Assembly: GCA_003021705.1 (NCBI GenBank)
Contig: PXRJ01000036.1
Coordinates: 1 to 41,300, forward strand
DNA from: Halobacteriales archaeon QS_3_64_16
GTDB taxonomy: Archaea > Halobacteriota > Halobacteria > Halobacteriales > Halococcaceae
Reading direction: 5' to 3'
DNA length: 41,300 bases
The translations under genes were made by a program, and so were the position numbers. This document shows positions 8,883-17,013 of the stretch, piece by piece (within the stretch, counting starts at the first letter, position 1; each line of letters starts with the position of its first letter). The notes under the pieces were generated by a model, which was not told the origin of the DNA, did no database searches, and saw nothing but the letters and a program-made list of their open reading frames with translations.

Positions 8883-9484
8883 GCTAGCGTTTTCACGCCG
8901 GAGTCATTCGTCGCCCCGGTCGGCGTCTGTTCGGCCGTCGCGTTCGGGTCGATCGTGTAGCGCGCTTCGACCGGGCCATCGGTGTTGCCCTGCGGACCGG
9001 TCGCCGACGCGCGGAGCGCGAACCCGCGGAGGGTCTGGGCGTTTCGCAGCGCGACATCGGTGTTCGTCACGCCGAAGACCCGCACTACGATTCGATCGCC
9101 CGGCTTGACGTTCTCGAAGGCCTGTTCGAGCGTGATCGTTACCTCGCTGCCGCTCTGGTTCACGGTCGTCTGGCCGGCCCAGACGGTGCCGTTGGTATCG
9201 CCGACGCGAACCTCGACGTTCTCGGCGGTGAGATTGCCCAAGTCGCCACTGTAATCCCGGTCGGCACCGAAATCGAGCGTCACGCTCTCGAGTCCGTTGC
9301 GCGCGACCGCATCGCCCGGTTCCGGCCGAAGCGTCACGGTGTAATCCCCGACCGCACCGGGTGCGGTGTCGTCGACCGTCGCGTCCGCTTCGAGCGCCGC
9401 ACCTGGGGCCGCAAGGACAGCGCTTACGAGGAGTGCGATCACCACTGCAGCCACTATCGATCGTTGTTCGCCTGACATGCTCAT
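8879..9484 (-). CDS. Secreted Ig-like haloarchaeal surface protein, N-terminal part (frameshifted)
   Basis: The frame encodes 201 residues: a Sec-type signal peptide (hydrophobic run at about 11-28, AAPGAALEA cleavage region), then a beta-rich ectodomain. The ectodomain is clearly paralogous to the neighbouring 9782-10792 protein. Shared stretches include NGLESVTLDFGADRDYSG versus NGLKTVTLDFSADPDYSG, and RGFALRASATGPQGNTDGPVE versus RGFALDASVSDPQGSTDGPVE. The function is unknown. The frame stops (TGA 8879-8881) just after the ectodomain without the C-terminal anchor, which lies in the -1 frame as the 8619-8882 ORF. Adding one base to the A4 run at 8890-8893 would join them into a protein of about 290 residues with an NAS sequon at the joint. 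It is a pseudogene, a recoded gene, or an assembly error. Confidence 0.75.
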   Translation of the reverse strand: MSMSGEQRSIVAAVVIALLVSAVLAAPGAALEADATVDDTAPGAVGDYTVTLRPEPGDAVARNGLESVTLDFGADRDYSGDLGNLTAENVEVRVGDTNGTVWAGQTTVNQSGSEVTITLEQAFENVKPGDRIVVRVFGVTNTDVALRNAQTLRGFALRASATGPQGNTDGPVEARYTIDPNATAEQTPTGATNDSGVKTLA

Positions 9485-9527
9485 CAGTGCGTTGGCGTTT
9501 CAGGGTATAGTACTTCTGATCGTTAGA

Positions 9528-9539
9528 AAAATAATATCG
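9528..9539 (-). promoter_or_regulatory. Probable TATA element of the 9484 secreted-protein gene
   Basis: On the minus strand an AT-rich run (GATATTATTTTTC) sits about 45-55 nt before the ATG at 9484 in otherwise GC-rich DNA. This gives a predicted leader of about 20-25 nt. The assignment rests on composition and distance only. Confidence 0.4.
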
Positions 9540-9781
9540 TAGTAAATCGAACCTAAGTTAGCGTACGAGCCGGCTACTACTGATGAGGGAGTAGCGACCA
9601 TAGCGCTCTCGGAGTGAGAATTCATATCGGTTCGCACCACTGGCAGCGGAAGCCACTGGAAGAAGCTAACGTGGTAGGATCGAGCGAGAGGCAAGCTGGG
9701 AACGAGAGGAATCGAGTCAAGAAGAAGCGAGAGGAACGGAACCGGAGGGGCGGAGAGGGAACGATCGGCGAGCGAAGCGCG

Positions 9782-10792
9782 TCAGCCGCGTCGACGCGTC
9801 GCCAGCAGTGCAACCGCCAGCAGTGCGATCACGGCCGCGAGGAGTCCAAAGCCCGGCCCAGTCGTGGTCGTCTCGGTCGCTCCGCCACCGCCCGTCGTTT
9901 CGGCCGAGGTATCCGTCGTGGCGGTGGTAGTCGTGGTCGTCTCGGTGGTGGTCGTCTCGGTGGTGGTCGTCGTACTATCGGTAGTGGGGGTCCTGTCGGC
10001 GGTTGCGTTCCCCGTGTTGGTCACGTTGGCGGCGTTAGGGCCGGTAGCGTTCGAATCGGACGCGTCGGTCGTGTTAGGAGCCGTCGTATTCGAAGCATTG
10101 GCGTCGGTTTCGTTCGACGTACCGGGGCCGGTGACGTTCGAGTCGGTCGCGTTGGGAGTTGTCCCGTTTTCTGCGTCGGTCGCGTTAGCGGCGTCGGGAC
10201 CGGTGGCGTTCGTGGCGTTCGGTGCCGTCGCGTTCGGGTCGATCGAATAGCGGAGTTCAACCGGCCCGTCGGTGCTCCCCTGGGGATCGGAGACGCTGGC
10301 GTCAAGCGCGAACCCGCGTGGACCCTGGGGGTCCGGGATCGCGATCTCGGTGTTTCTGACGCCGTCGATCCTGACCGAGATCTCATCGCCCGGCTGGACG
10401 TTCTGGTAGGCCGACAGCAGCGTGACCGTCAGGCGGTCACCGGCCGGATTACTCGAGACCCGTACTGGGCCGGCTGGAACGGTGCCGTTACCGGAGGGAG
10501 CGGTGACGCGTAGGCTGATGTCACGCGGAGTGACGCCGGCGACGCTGCCCGAGTAGTCCGGATCGGCGCTGAAGTCGAGCGTCACCGTCTTCAGCCCGTT
10601 CTGGGTGATGTTATCACCTCGCTCGGCGATCATCGTGGCCCGGAACTCGCCGGTGGCGCCAGGGGCGGTCGGGCGGGTATACGTCGAACCACTGTTGGCT
10701 TCGAGCGCGAGTGCCGGGAGGGCAGTGACCGCACCGGAGATCGTTAGCAGGGCCAGTGAGAGGGCGACGATCCGTCCGCGTGAGCCGATCAT
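9782..10792 (-). CDS. Secreted Ig-like protein with long Asn/Thr-rich stalk and PGF-CTERM anchor
   Basis: The protein is 336 residues from the ATG at 10792. That start gives a perfect signal peptide (MIGSRGRIVALSLALLTISG, ALPALALEA). The longer in-frame start at 10954 adds 54 non-signal residues and is rejected. After an ectodomain of about 150 residues (beta-rich, unknown family, same as the split neighbour) comes a low-complexity stalk of Asn-Ala-Thr, Gly-Pro-Asn and Thr-rich runs with many N-x-T/S sequons. It ends TGPGFG, a hydrophobic helix and RRRG, the PGF-CTERM archaeosortase substrate signal. It is probably a glycosylated, lipid-anchored surface protein. It lies downstream of pstB on the same strand after 196 bp, so a link to phosphate uptake is possible but unsupported. 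Confidence 0.82.
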   Translation of the reverse strand: MIGSRGRIVALSLALLTISGAVTALPALALEANSGSTYTRPTAPGATGEFRATMIAERGDNITQNGLKTVTLDFSADPDYSGSVAGVTPRDISLRVTAPSGNGTVPAGPVRVSSNPAGDRLTVTLLSAYQNVQPGDEISVRIDGVRNTEIAIPDPQGPRGFALDASVSDPQGSTDGPVELRYSIDPNATAPNATNATGPDAANATDAENGTTPNATDSNVTGPGTSNETDANASNTTAPNTTDASDSNATGPNAANVTNTGNATADRTPTTDSTTTTTETTTTETTTTTTATTDTSAETTGGGGATETTTTGPGFGLLAAVIALLAVALLATRRRG

Positions 10793-10988
10793 AGTAGTGA
10801 AGCTACGGTGATGAGTACATATTCTTTCCGGTACAGTACAACGGTCGATAGCCGTCGTAGCGGCTCTCGCAGGGGTTCTTTGCGGTTTCGGTGGCGCGGT
10901 GGACGGAACGGACCCGCGGGGCGGGGGCGAAAGCGGGTTCGAAGCGCCAGGCACCGGGTTCGTGTGCTATCTAACTCCGTCGGTGTTC

Positions 10989-11852
10989 TCAACCGAACTT
11001 CCCGGTGATGTAATCCTCGACGCGCTGGCTCTGGGGGCTCTCGAACACTTGTCGCGTATCGTCGAACTCGACGAGTTCGCCTCCGGTGAGAAAGACCGCA
11101 GTCTTATCGGAGATCCGGGCGGCCTGTTGCATGTTGTGAGTGACGATGATAACGGTGTACTCCTCAGCTAAGTCCTCGATGAGGTCCTCGATCTGGTTCG
11201 TCGCGATCGGATCGAGCGCGCTCGCGGGTTCGTCCATGAGCAGTACTTCGGGGTCGGTCGCGATCGCTCGGGCGATACAGAGGCGCTGTTGTTGCCCCCC
11301 CGAGAGTTCGAGCCCGGACTCCTCCAAGCGGTCCTCGACCTCCTCCCAGAGAGCCGCTCGCTCGAGCGAGCGCTCGACGATCGCGTCGTGACCGCCCTCG
11401 ACGTCCTGAATCTCCAGTCCATATGCGACGTTGTCGTAGATGCTCTTGGGGAAAGGATTGGGTTTCTGGAAGACGATACCGACCCGCCGCCGGAGCGCGA
11501 TCGGATCGACGTCGGCGTCGTAGACGTTCTTGCTCCCGAGAAGGAGTTCGCCTTCGACGCGGGCGGCGTCGACGAGGTCGTTCATCCGGTTGATACACCG
11601 GAGAAAGGTCGACTTCCCACAGCCCGAGGGGCCGATCATCGCCGTGACCTTCTTCTCGGGAACTTCCATCGAGACGTCCCGAAGCGCCTGGTCCTCGTCG
11701 TACCAGACGTCGATATTTCTAGCTTCGACGATCGTCCGGTCGGGCTCGGCGGCACGGTCGGAGGTTTCCTCACCGGCGTCGACGCTCGTCGTTGCACTGC
11801 TCCGGTCGGGAGCGCTCGTTCGCGCTTCGGTCGTGGGCTCTTCGTTGCTCAT
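10989..11852 (-). CDS. pstB: Phosphate ABC transporter ATP-binding protein PstB
   Basis: This 287-residue ATPase powers high-affinity phosphate import by PstSCAB at the cytoplasmic membrane face. It has a Walker [11 protein letters not shown], the Pst-specific [10 protein letters not shown] after it, the Q-loop [18 protein letters not shown], the ABC signature [14 protein letters not shown], Walker [14 protein letters not shown] and the switch His in [24 protein letters not shown] and FQKPNPFP distinguish PstB from general ABC ATPases. About 45 acidic residues precede the domain, a normal haloarchaeal extension. It starts 9 bp after the pstA stop, in the order S-C-A-B. Haloarchaeal pst operons often continue with phoU. 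None is present here. Confidence 0.96.
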   Translation of the reverse strand: MSNEEPTTEARTSAPDRSSATTSVDAGEETSDRAAEPDRTIVEARNIDVWYDEDQALRDVSMEVPEKKVTAMIGPSGCGKSTFLRCINRMNDLVDAARVEGELLLGSKNVYDADVDPIALRRRVGIVFQKPNPFPKSIYDNVAYGLEIQDVEGGHDAIVERSLERAALWEEVEDRLEESGLELSGGQQQRLCIARAIATDPEVLLMDEPASALDPIATNQIEDLIEDLAEEYTVIIVTHNMQQAARISDKTAVFLTGGELVEFDDTRQVFESPQSQRVEDYITGKFG

Positions 11853-11861
11853 TGTGGGTGG

Positions 11862-13422
11862 TTAGTTCTCGCGTTGATACCTGTTACGCAGGGCGATCGC
11901 AACCGAGTTCATCGCCAGCAGGACGACCAGCAAGACGACGACGCCCGCGGGGACGGCGCTATTGTAGAATCCGGGCCCCGCATAGAGGCTCGCCCAGGCG
12001 TAGATCTGCATCGGCATCGCACCGACGCTCGAACTCAGATCGGTCGGCAGCGAATAGATGACTGAGGGAAGGCCAACGACGACCAGCGGTGCGGTCTCGC
12101 CGATCGCCCGGCCGATCGCGAGGATCGTCCCGGTCAGGATTCCCGGAAAGGCCTCGGGGAGCACGACGTTTTTCACTGTCTGCCAGCGCGTCGCGCCCAT
12201 ACCATAGGAAGCCTGGCGCATCGAGTCGGGGACCGAGCGGATCGCCTCGCGCGCGGAGATGATGACGATCGGGAGGATGAGCAATCCGAGCGTCGCGCCG
12301 CCGACGAGAGCGGTCCCCGGCGACTCACCCAAGTAAGTGATGAAGAGACCGAGTCCCAATAGTCCGTAGACGACTGAGGGAACCCCGGCGAGGTTCGAGA
12401 TGTTGACGTCGATAATTCGGGTGAAGCGGTTGTCAGGGGCGTACTCCTCCAAGTAGACGGCGGTGCCGACCCCCAGCGGGAAGGCCAGTACGGCGACAAT
12501 CACCATCAAGATGATCGAGCCACCGATCACCGGGTAGAAGCCGGCTGCCGCCGCGGAGCTACTGTTATGCACGCCGGTGAGAAAGCCCCAGTCGATCCAG
12601 GAGTTCGGCCCGGCGAAATTCATCGCGTCGACGACGACTGCGCCGAGCAGCGCGCCGCCGAAGACGACTGCCGGCAACAAGAGACCAATACGCCGTCCGG
12701 GGCGATCGATCGCGACCACGAGGACATAGGCTGCGGCGGGGACCAGCGAGACGCTCGTGAGGATCGTCGCGGGCAAGGCAGCAAGGCCGACCGACGAGCC
12801 GAGGAAAGCAGCGCCGAGAACCGCGAGGAAGCTACCCCCGCCGACGGCGAGGCCCGTCCGTCGGTTCTCCAGCCGGCCGGCGGCAAAGCGGCCGACGATC
12901 GCCGCGATCGGTCCGCCGAGGGTGACGGCGACGATGATCGATCCGGTAGGGACAGTCGGCATGGAAGTGACGACGCCAGGGACGAACAGGAGGGAAGCGA
13001 CGAGCAGCGCCGCCAGTAGCCCGAAGCGAGCGAGGAAGGGCAACTGACGGTCGACTCGCTCGATAGCGACGCTCGCGGCGAGTGGCAGTGCCAGCGCGAG
13101 GACGTAGCCGAGCCAGACCAGCGGCGGGAGGACGTCGAGAAAGACGATCGCGATCGAAGCTAAATGCCGGGCGCTTCCGGCGGGCGAGATAACCCGAGAC
13201 GGCAAGCGTCGGGAGCACGAAGGTCAGGAAGAATGTTAGGAGCCAGCCGGGGTCAGCAGTCAGGGGTTGGATCGCGTCGTTCGCGACGTATACCAGTAGA
13301 ATCGAGACGACGACGATGCCGAAAAGCGTCGCCCCGAGCAAGACGTATTGAAACAGGAGTCCAGCGGTCTTTCCGACCTGGCCGAACCCGTCGTCGTACT
13401 CGGTACCGGTGTCGGTCGCCAT
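11862..13422 (-). CDS. pstA: Phosphate ABC transporter permease PstA, reading frame broken near 13.17-13.2 kb
   Basis: The main frame (below about 13200, reaching TAA/TGA at 11862) encodes the permease core with the BPD_transp_1 domain, including EEYAPDNRFTRIIDVNISNLAGVPSVVYG and the ATPase-contacting MGATRWQTVKNVVLPEAFPGI. The expected N-terminus starts at the ATG at 13422, overlapping the pstC stop as TAATG, in another frame. It reads MATDTGTEYDDGFGQVGKTAGLL, a membrane span, VANDAIQPLTADPGW and a second span ending SGYLARR. The frames must switch (+1, or an equivalent indel) at about 13165-13205. Joined, they give about 520 residues, a plausible size for haloarchaeal PstA with extra N-terminal spans. 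The downstream frame has only a TTG at 13205 as a possible start. True mutation, recoding and sequencing error cannot be told apart here. Confidence 0.85.
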
Positions 13423-14384
13423 TACTCGTATTCCTCCCGATAGCGCGCCGCGACGAGGTCACTGATAACGTTCATGAGCAGGGTGATGGCGAAAAGCGTT
13501 AGCCCGATCGCGAAGAGACTCCGGTAGGCAAGCCCACCCCCGGTGATGTCGCCGGTCAACAACTGGATCATCGCCGCGGTCATCGGCATGGCTCCCTCGA
13601 GGTAGGCAGTCGGGTCGATCGGGTTCAGAAAACGGGCCTGGGAGCCGGCGGCGATCGTCACGGCCATGGTCTCGCCGATCGCCCGCGAGAGCGCGAGGAT
13701 GAACGACGAAAAGATGCCCGAAGCCGCGGCCGGGACGACCACGCCCGCCGAGACGTCGAACTTCGTCGCACCCAGTCCATAGCCTGCCTCCCGCAGTTCG
13801 TCCGGTACCGCGCTCATGGCGTCCTCGGAGATCGAGGCGACCATCGGAATGATCATGATACCGACGACGATCGCCGCCGAGGCCATGTTGAAAAAGGCGA
13901 TGTCCGGAAGAACCGTACCCAGCGCGGGCGTGATGTAGATGAGCGCGAAGAAGCCATATACCACCGTCGGGATGCCCGCGAGGATCTCAAGGGCGGGTTT
14001 GAGCTTCGATCGGAGCCGGGGACTGGCGTACTCCGAGAGGTAGATCGCGGTCCCGACCCCCAGGGGAAGGGCGATGATCGCCGAGCCGATGACGACCATC
14101 AGGGTCCCGGCGACCAAGGGCAAGACCCCGTACTCGCCGGTACTGGTCTGCCAGGTCGTCCCGGTGAAGAAGTCGACGAGCGATACCGTCTGTCCTTCGA
14201 CGCCGAGCAAGGAAGCCGTGAGCGAGAAGAACTTCGCCGCCTCGGTAGTCAGGAGGACGATGATCGCGACCGTCGTCACGATCGAAAGCACCGCACAGAA
14301 GAAGAAAAACGCCCGCGTCAGCAGTTCCTGTGGGGCGTTTTCCGTTCGCCGAGTGAGTTCGTTCGCGAGGTCGTCCGTGCTCAT
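13422..14384 (-). CDS. pstC: Phosphate ABC transporter permease PstC
   Basis: This 320-residue inner-membrane permease has about six spans. The first is about 25-48, then come a short external region (FFTGTTWQTSTGEYGVLPL, the phosphate-permease signature region) and the BPD_transp_1 core. The ATPase-docking EAA loop reads VPDELREAGYGLGATKFDV. RAIGETMAVTIAAGS is the classic PstC/PstA segment. The gene lies between pstS and pstA. Its stop overlaps the pstA ATG by one base (TAATG), implying translational coupling. It pairs with PstA to form the membrane channel for phosphate released by PstS. Confidence 0.95.
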   Translation of the reverse strand: MSTDDLANELTRRTENAPQELLTRAFFFFCAVLSIVTTVAIIVLLTTEAAKFFSLTASLLGVEGQTVSLVDFFTGTTWQTSTGEYGVLPLVAGTLMVVIGSAIIALPLGVGTAIYLSEYASPRLRSKLKPALEILAGIPTVVYGFFALIYITPALGTVLPDIAFFNMASAAIVVGIMIIPMVASISEDAMSAVPDELREAGYGLGATKFDVSAGVVVPAAASGIFSSFILALSRAIGETMAVTIAAGSQARFLNPIDPTAYLEGAMPMTAAMIQLLTGDITGGGLAYRSLFAIGLTLFAITLLMNVISDLVAARYREEYE

Positions 14385-14439
14385 CTATGGGGTAGTGATC
14401 CGGTCAGAGGTGAAAAGCTCTCGATTCCTCATGGTCGAC

Positions 14440-15546
14440 TCAGCCTTGCGTTCCGTTGCCCGAACTGTTCCCGCTTGAACCGCCTTGAGCCTCGTCGATG
14501 GCCTGCTGGAGCGTGTTCATCGCTTGCTGTTTCTGACCGTCGTCGAGCGGAATGTAGCCGACCTCCTCGGCGACGATCTCCTGGCTCGTGGCGTTCTCGA
14601 GCCAGAACTTCGCGAACTCCGCGACGTGCTCTTGGGCGAGTGCTGACTTAGCCGGGTAGGTGAAAAGCGGCCGCGATAGCGGCTCGTAGTTGCCGTTTTT
14701 CGCCGTCTGGAGCGAGGGTTCGACACAGCCGCTACCGTCGTCGACCGCGAGGGCTTTGACTGTATCTTTGTTCTCGCTGTAGTACGCATAGCCGAGGAAT
14801 CCAAGCCCAGTCTCGGACTGGCTCACGCCCTGGATAATAGTGCGGTCCTGTTCGGTCGCCTGGTAATCGCCCCGCATTCCTGCCCCTTCCTCGCCGATGA
14901 TCGTTTCCTTGAAGTAATCGTAGGTGCCCGACGCCTCGGTCGGCCCGTAGAGGCTAAAGGGCTCGTCGGGCCACTCGGGGTTGACGTCGCTCCAGGTCTC
15001 CGGGGGGTTCTCGGCCGACCAGATCCGTCCCAGCTCCTCGGTCGTCACGCAATCGACCCAGTCGGCTTTGTCGTTGACGATGACCGTCAGCGCGTCAGTC
15101 GCGACGTTGAGTTCGACCGGGTTGACGTCGTTTTCCTTACAGTGGGTCTTTTCCTCCGGCTGGATGGGCCGCGAGGCGTTGTTGAAGTCCGTCTCGCCCG
15201 GACAGAAGAAGTTCTCGAACCCACCCCCCGAACCCGTCGACTGGAGGTTGATCTTCACCTGTGGGTGTTTCTGCATGAAGCGTTCGGCCATCGCGGTCGC
15301 AAGCGGGAAGACCGTCGAGGAGCCCGCGATGTCGATCGTCCCCGAGAGCTGACCGCTCCCGGACCCGGATCCCGCGTTCGATCCACCACTTCCCGATCCG
15401 TTGGCGCCCGCGCCACCGCTGCCGCCACTACCGCCGCTCGGATTGCTCTCCGTACAACCGGCAATCGCCGCCGTGCCGACCGCGCCGGACGCCAGGAGGA
15501 ATCGTCGCCGCGATACGTTCGCCGACCGTGCAAGGTCGTCTGTCAT
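14440..15546 (-). CDS. pstS: Phosphate-binding lipoprotein PstS (Tat-exported)
   Basis: This 368-residue extracytoplasmic phosphate receptor is the first gene of the pst operon. The N-terminus has a twin-arginine motif (SRRRFLLASG), a short hydrophobic stretch and a lipobox IAGC, so it is exported folded and lipid-anchored, as is usual in haloarchaea. A Gly/Ser/Asn linker follows, then the PBP-like domain with IAGSSTVFPLATAMAERF and STGSGGGFENFFCPGETDFNNASRP, which hold the phosphate ligands of PstS. The tail is Gly/Ser-rich. The start is the ATG at 15546, with GGAGG at 15551-15555, 4 nt before it. A GTG at 15549 would leave only 1 nt of spacing. Expected to be induced by low phosphate. Confidence 0.96.
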   Translation of the reverse strand: MTDDLARSANVSRRRFLLASGAVGTAAIAGCTESNPSGGSGGSGGAGANGSGSGGSNAGSGSGSGQLSGTIDIAGSSTVFPLATAMAERFMQKHPQVKINLQSTGSGGGFENFFCPGETDFNNASRPIQPEEKTHCKENDVNPVELNVATDALTVIVNDKADWVDCVTTEELGRIWSAENPPETWSDVNPEWPDEPFSLYGPTEASGTYDYFKETIIGEEGAGMRGDYQATEQDRTIIQGVSQSETGLGFLGYAYYSENKDTVKALAVDDGSGCVEPSLQTAKNGNYEPLSRPLFTYPAKSALAQEHVAEFAKFWLENATSQEIVAEEVGYIPLDDGQKQQAMNTLQQAIDEAQGGSSGNSSGNGTQG

Positions 15547-15587
15547 CACCTCCTCCGAGCCGCGAGGAGCTAATAGCCTTTTCGAAT

Positions 15588-15633
15588 TTTATATATTTCG
15601 TGGTCAAGTAAATATATATCTATATATACCTAT
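15588..15633 (-). promoter_or_regulatory. pst operon promoter: TATA box and upstream TA-alternating tract
   Basis: On the minus strand ATATATAAA (15588-15596) is a strong TATA box 42-50 nt before the pstS ATG, giving a leader of about 20 nt that carries the Shine-Dalgarno sequence. Immediately upstream (15606-15633) lies a tract of alternating A/T with two TATATAT blocks, exceptional for this genome. In Haloferax, phosphate-responsive promoters carry an upstream P-box. This tract is in the right place for such a regulator site, but I cannot confirm the motif. Confidence 0.65.
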
Positions 15634-16154
15634 ACTCTCGGACGTAGTTCGAGATCAGCCATCGGTGTATCGCGGTTGGTCGAAGCCTCACGGTCGCCGC
15701 CCGGGAACGGAAGTCACGCGGGGTGTAAAATCGGCTTCGTTTCCGACCGGTCTCGGAGGGACTGCAAGCCGGAAGCCGATACAGAACACGGGGAGACGGC
15801 TATCGTAATGGGAACAGATCGGAACGAACGAGCGCGGGACCGGTCCGTATCGATCGATTTTTCAATCGATTGCCACCCAGAGACCCTGGATTGCCAGGCA
15901 ATCGACCTATGCACATCGGTACTATACCAGATACCCGAAGGGCGGCGTCCGGCCCTCTTCGACGGGTGGTCGCGTTTCGCGGCATTGACACCACTGAACG
16001 CACCACTCCCGTCCTCGTTCTCGCCGGCTACTGTCGATAGCCGGTGGTAATCGATCGCAACAGAGAACTATATAGACGATCGAAACGGGTGTCAAGCTGG
16101 CGAACCGACGAGCGACGAGCGGCGATCGGTCGGGGTTCGTAAACGATCGGGATT
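15634..16154. other. Intergenic region of about 520 bp between the pst promoter and the DNA glycosylase gene
   Basis: No convincing gene was found. A 124-codon plus-strand frame (15676-16050) is open, but its product is Arg/Ser/Cys-rich without a recognisable fold. Frames on the opposite strand overlap it and it lacks a Shine-Dalgarno sequence. The notable content is the cluster of inverted repeats at 15846-15905, listed separately. A small RNA or a binding site for a regulator would fit better than a protein. Confidence 0.5.
15866..15905. repeat. Nested inverted repeats between pstS and the glycosylase gene
   Basis: TCGATTGCC (15866-15874) is matched by its exact complement GGCAATCGA (15897-15905), with an inner CCAG/CTGG pair (15877-15880 and 15886-15889). 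The left arm overlaps a perfect 10-bp palindrome CAATCGATTG (15863-15872). A second potential hairpin, ATCGAT-TTTTCA-ATCGAT, precedes it. No T-run follows directly, so it does not look like a simple terminator. Confidence 0.6.
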
Positions 16155-16835
16155 TCAGGCGACGATGTCTTCGACGCTTGAGTTCTCGCCGACGTAGTAC
16201 TGCCAGAGATACAGCGACGCTACCGAGCGATAAGGGGCCCAAGCTGTTGCCCGCTCACGCATCTCCGCGCGGGAGAGATCACCTACTAGGTCCTCGATAG
16301 CGCGACGGACAGCTAGATCCCCGACCGGGAAGACGTCCTCGCGGCCGAACCCGAACATGAGGACCATCGCCGCGGTCCAGTCCCCGACTCCGGAGATTTC
16401 GGTGAGTTCTGCCCTGATCACCTCGTCGTCCCGGTTCGCGAAGCGCTCGCTGGTGATTCCCTTCTCCTCGAACCAAGCGGCGACGTTTTTCATTGTCGAG
16501 ACTTTCTGGGGAGAGAGGCCGACCTCGCGTAATTCCTCGGCGTCGGCGGCCAGTATCGCTCCGGGGGTGATCTCGAAGGCTTCGAAGAGCCGGCCTCTGA
16601 CCGTACGGGCGGCTTCCGTCGAGATGACCTGGTTGACGATCGAGATCACGAATCGCTCGAAGAGGTCATCGCTGGCTTCGAGTTCGATGATGCCGTACTC
16701 CTCGATCAGCGGGCCGATAACTGGATCGTCTCGGAGCGCGTCGTGGGCGTCGGACACGTCGAAAGCGTCGATCCACGACCCGATAGCGGTTGCGTTCGAA
16801 CCTGAACTGACGGCCAGGCAGTCGGCGGCGGACAT
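16155..16835 (-). CDS. AlkA-type DNA-3-methyladenine glycosylase (HhH-GPD)
   Basis: This 226-residue base-excision repair enzyme would remove alkylated purines from DNA. The helix-hairpin-helix reads LTEISGVGDWTAAMVLMFGFG and is followed by FPVGDLAVRRAI. The Asp in PVGD is the catalytic aspartate of the HhH-GPD family, and no iron-sulfur Cys cluster is seen, matching AlkA rather than EndoIII/MutY. The N-terminal part (LFERFVISIVNQVISTEAARTVRGRLFEAF) is the family's first helical segment. The start at 16835 (MSAADCLAVSSGS) is preferred. The longer frame to 16961 adds 42 residues without glycosylase features. It stands alone with no evident operon. Confidence 0.88.
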   Translation of the reverse strand: MSAADCLAVSSGSNATAIGSWIDAFDVSDAHDALRDDPVIGPLIEEYGIIELEASDDLFERFVISIVNQVISTEAARTVRGRLFEAFEITPGAILAADAEELREVGLSPQKVSTMKNVAAWFEEKGITSERFANRDDEVIRAELTEISGVGDWTAAMVLMFGFGREDVFPVGDLAVRRAIEDLVGDLSRAEMRERATAWAPYRSVASLYLWQYYVGENSSVEDIVA

Positions 16836-17013
16836 GCACCGTATCCGCGAGCGAACTCCGCGGGAGTGGGAAGCTTTTTGATGACGGGCGGGACCGTAGG
16901 TCTCGCTGTTGCAACAAATGCTTCGCGTTCGTGGCACAGATTTTTCAGAAGTGGTACCCACAACGACTGAAGCGAGCCAGGATACCCGACAAAAAAGGCG
17001 CAGGTGTCGTGGC

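Noticed and set aside
8882-8896. Classic -1 programmed frameshift heptamer at the split surface gene
   Set aside because: The A4 run read as GTG AAA ACG does not match the X-XXY-YYZ pattern, and no strong downstream structure was evident. A simple indel is more likely.
9614-10513. Long plus-strand frame opposite the PGF-CTERM gene
   Set aside because: It is the antisense of a clear secreted protein. Its Gly/Arg/Val repeats simply mirror the Asn/Thr-rich stalk.
15676-16050. Possible 124-residue protein in the pstS-glycosylase gap
   Set aside because: No Shine-Dalgarno, odd composition for this genome (Cys, Ser and Arg rich) and no family resemblance. The palindromes fit a non-coding role better.
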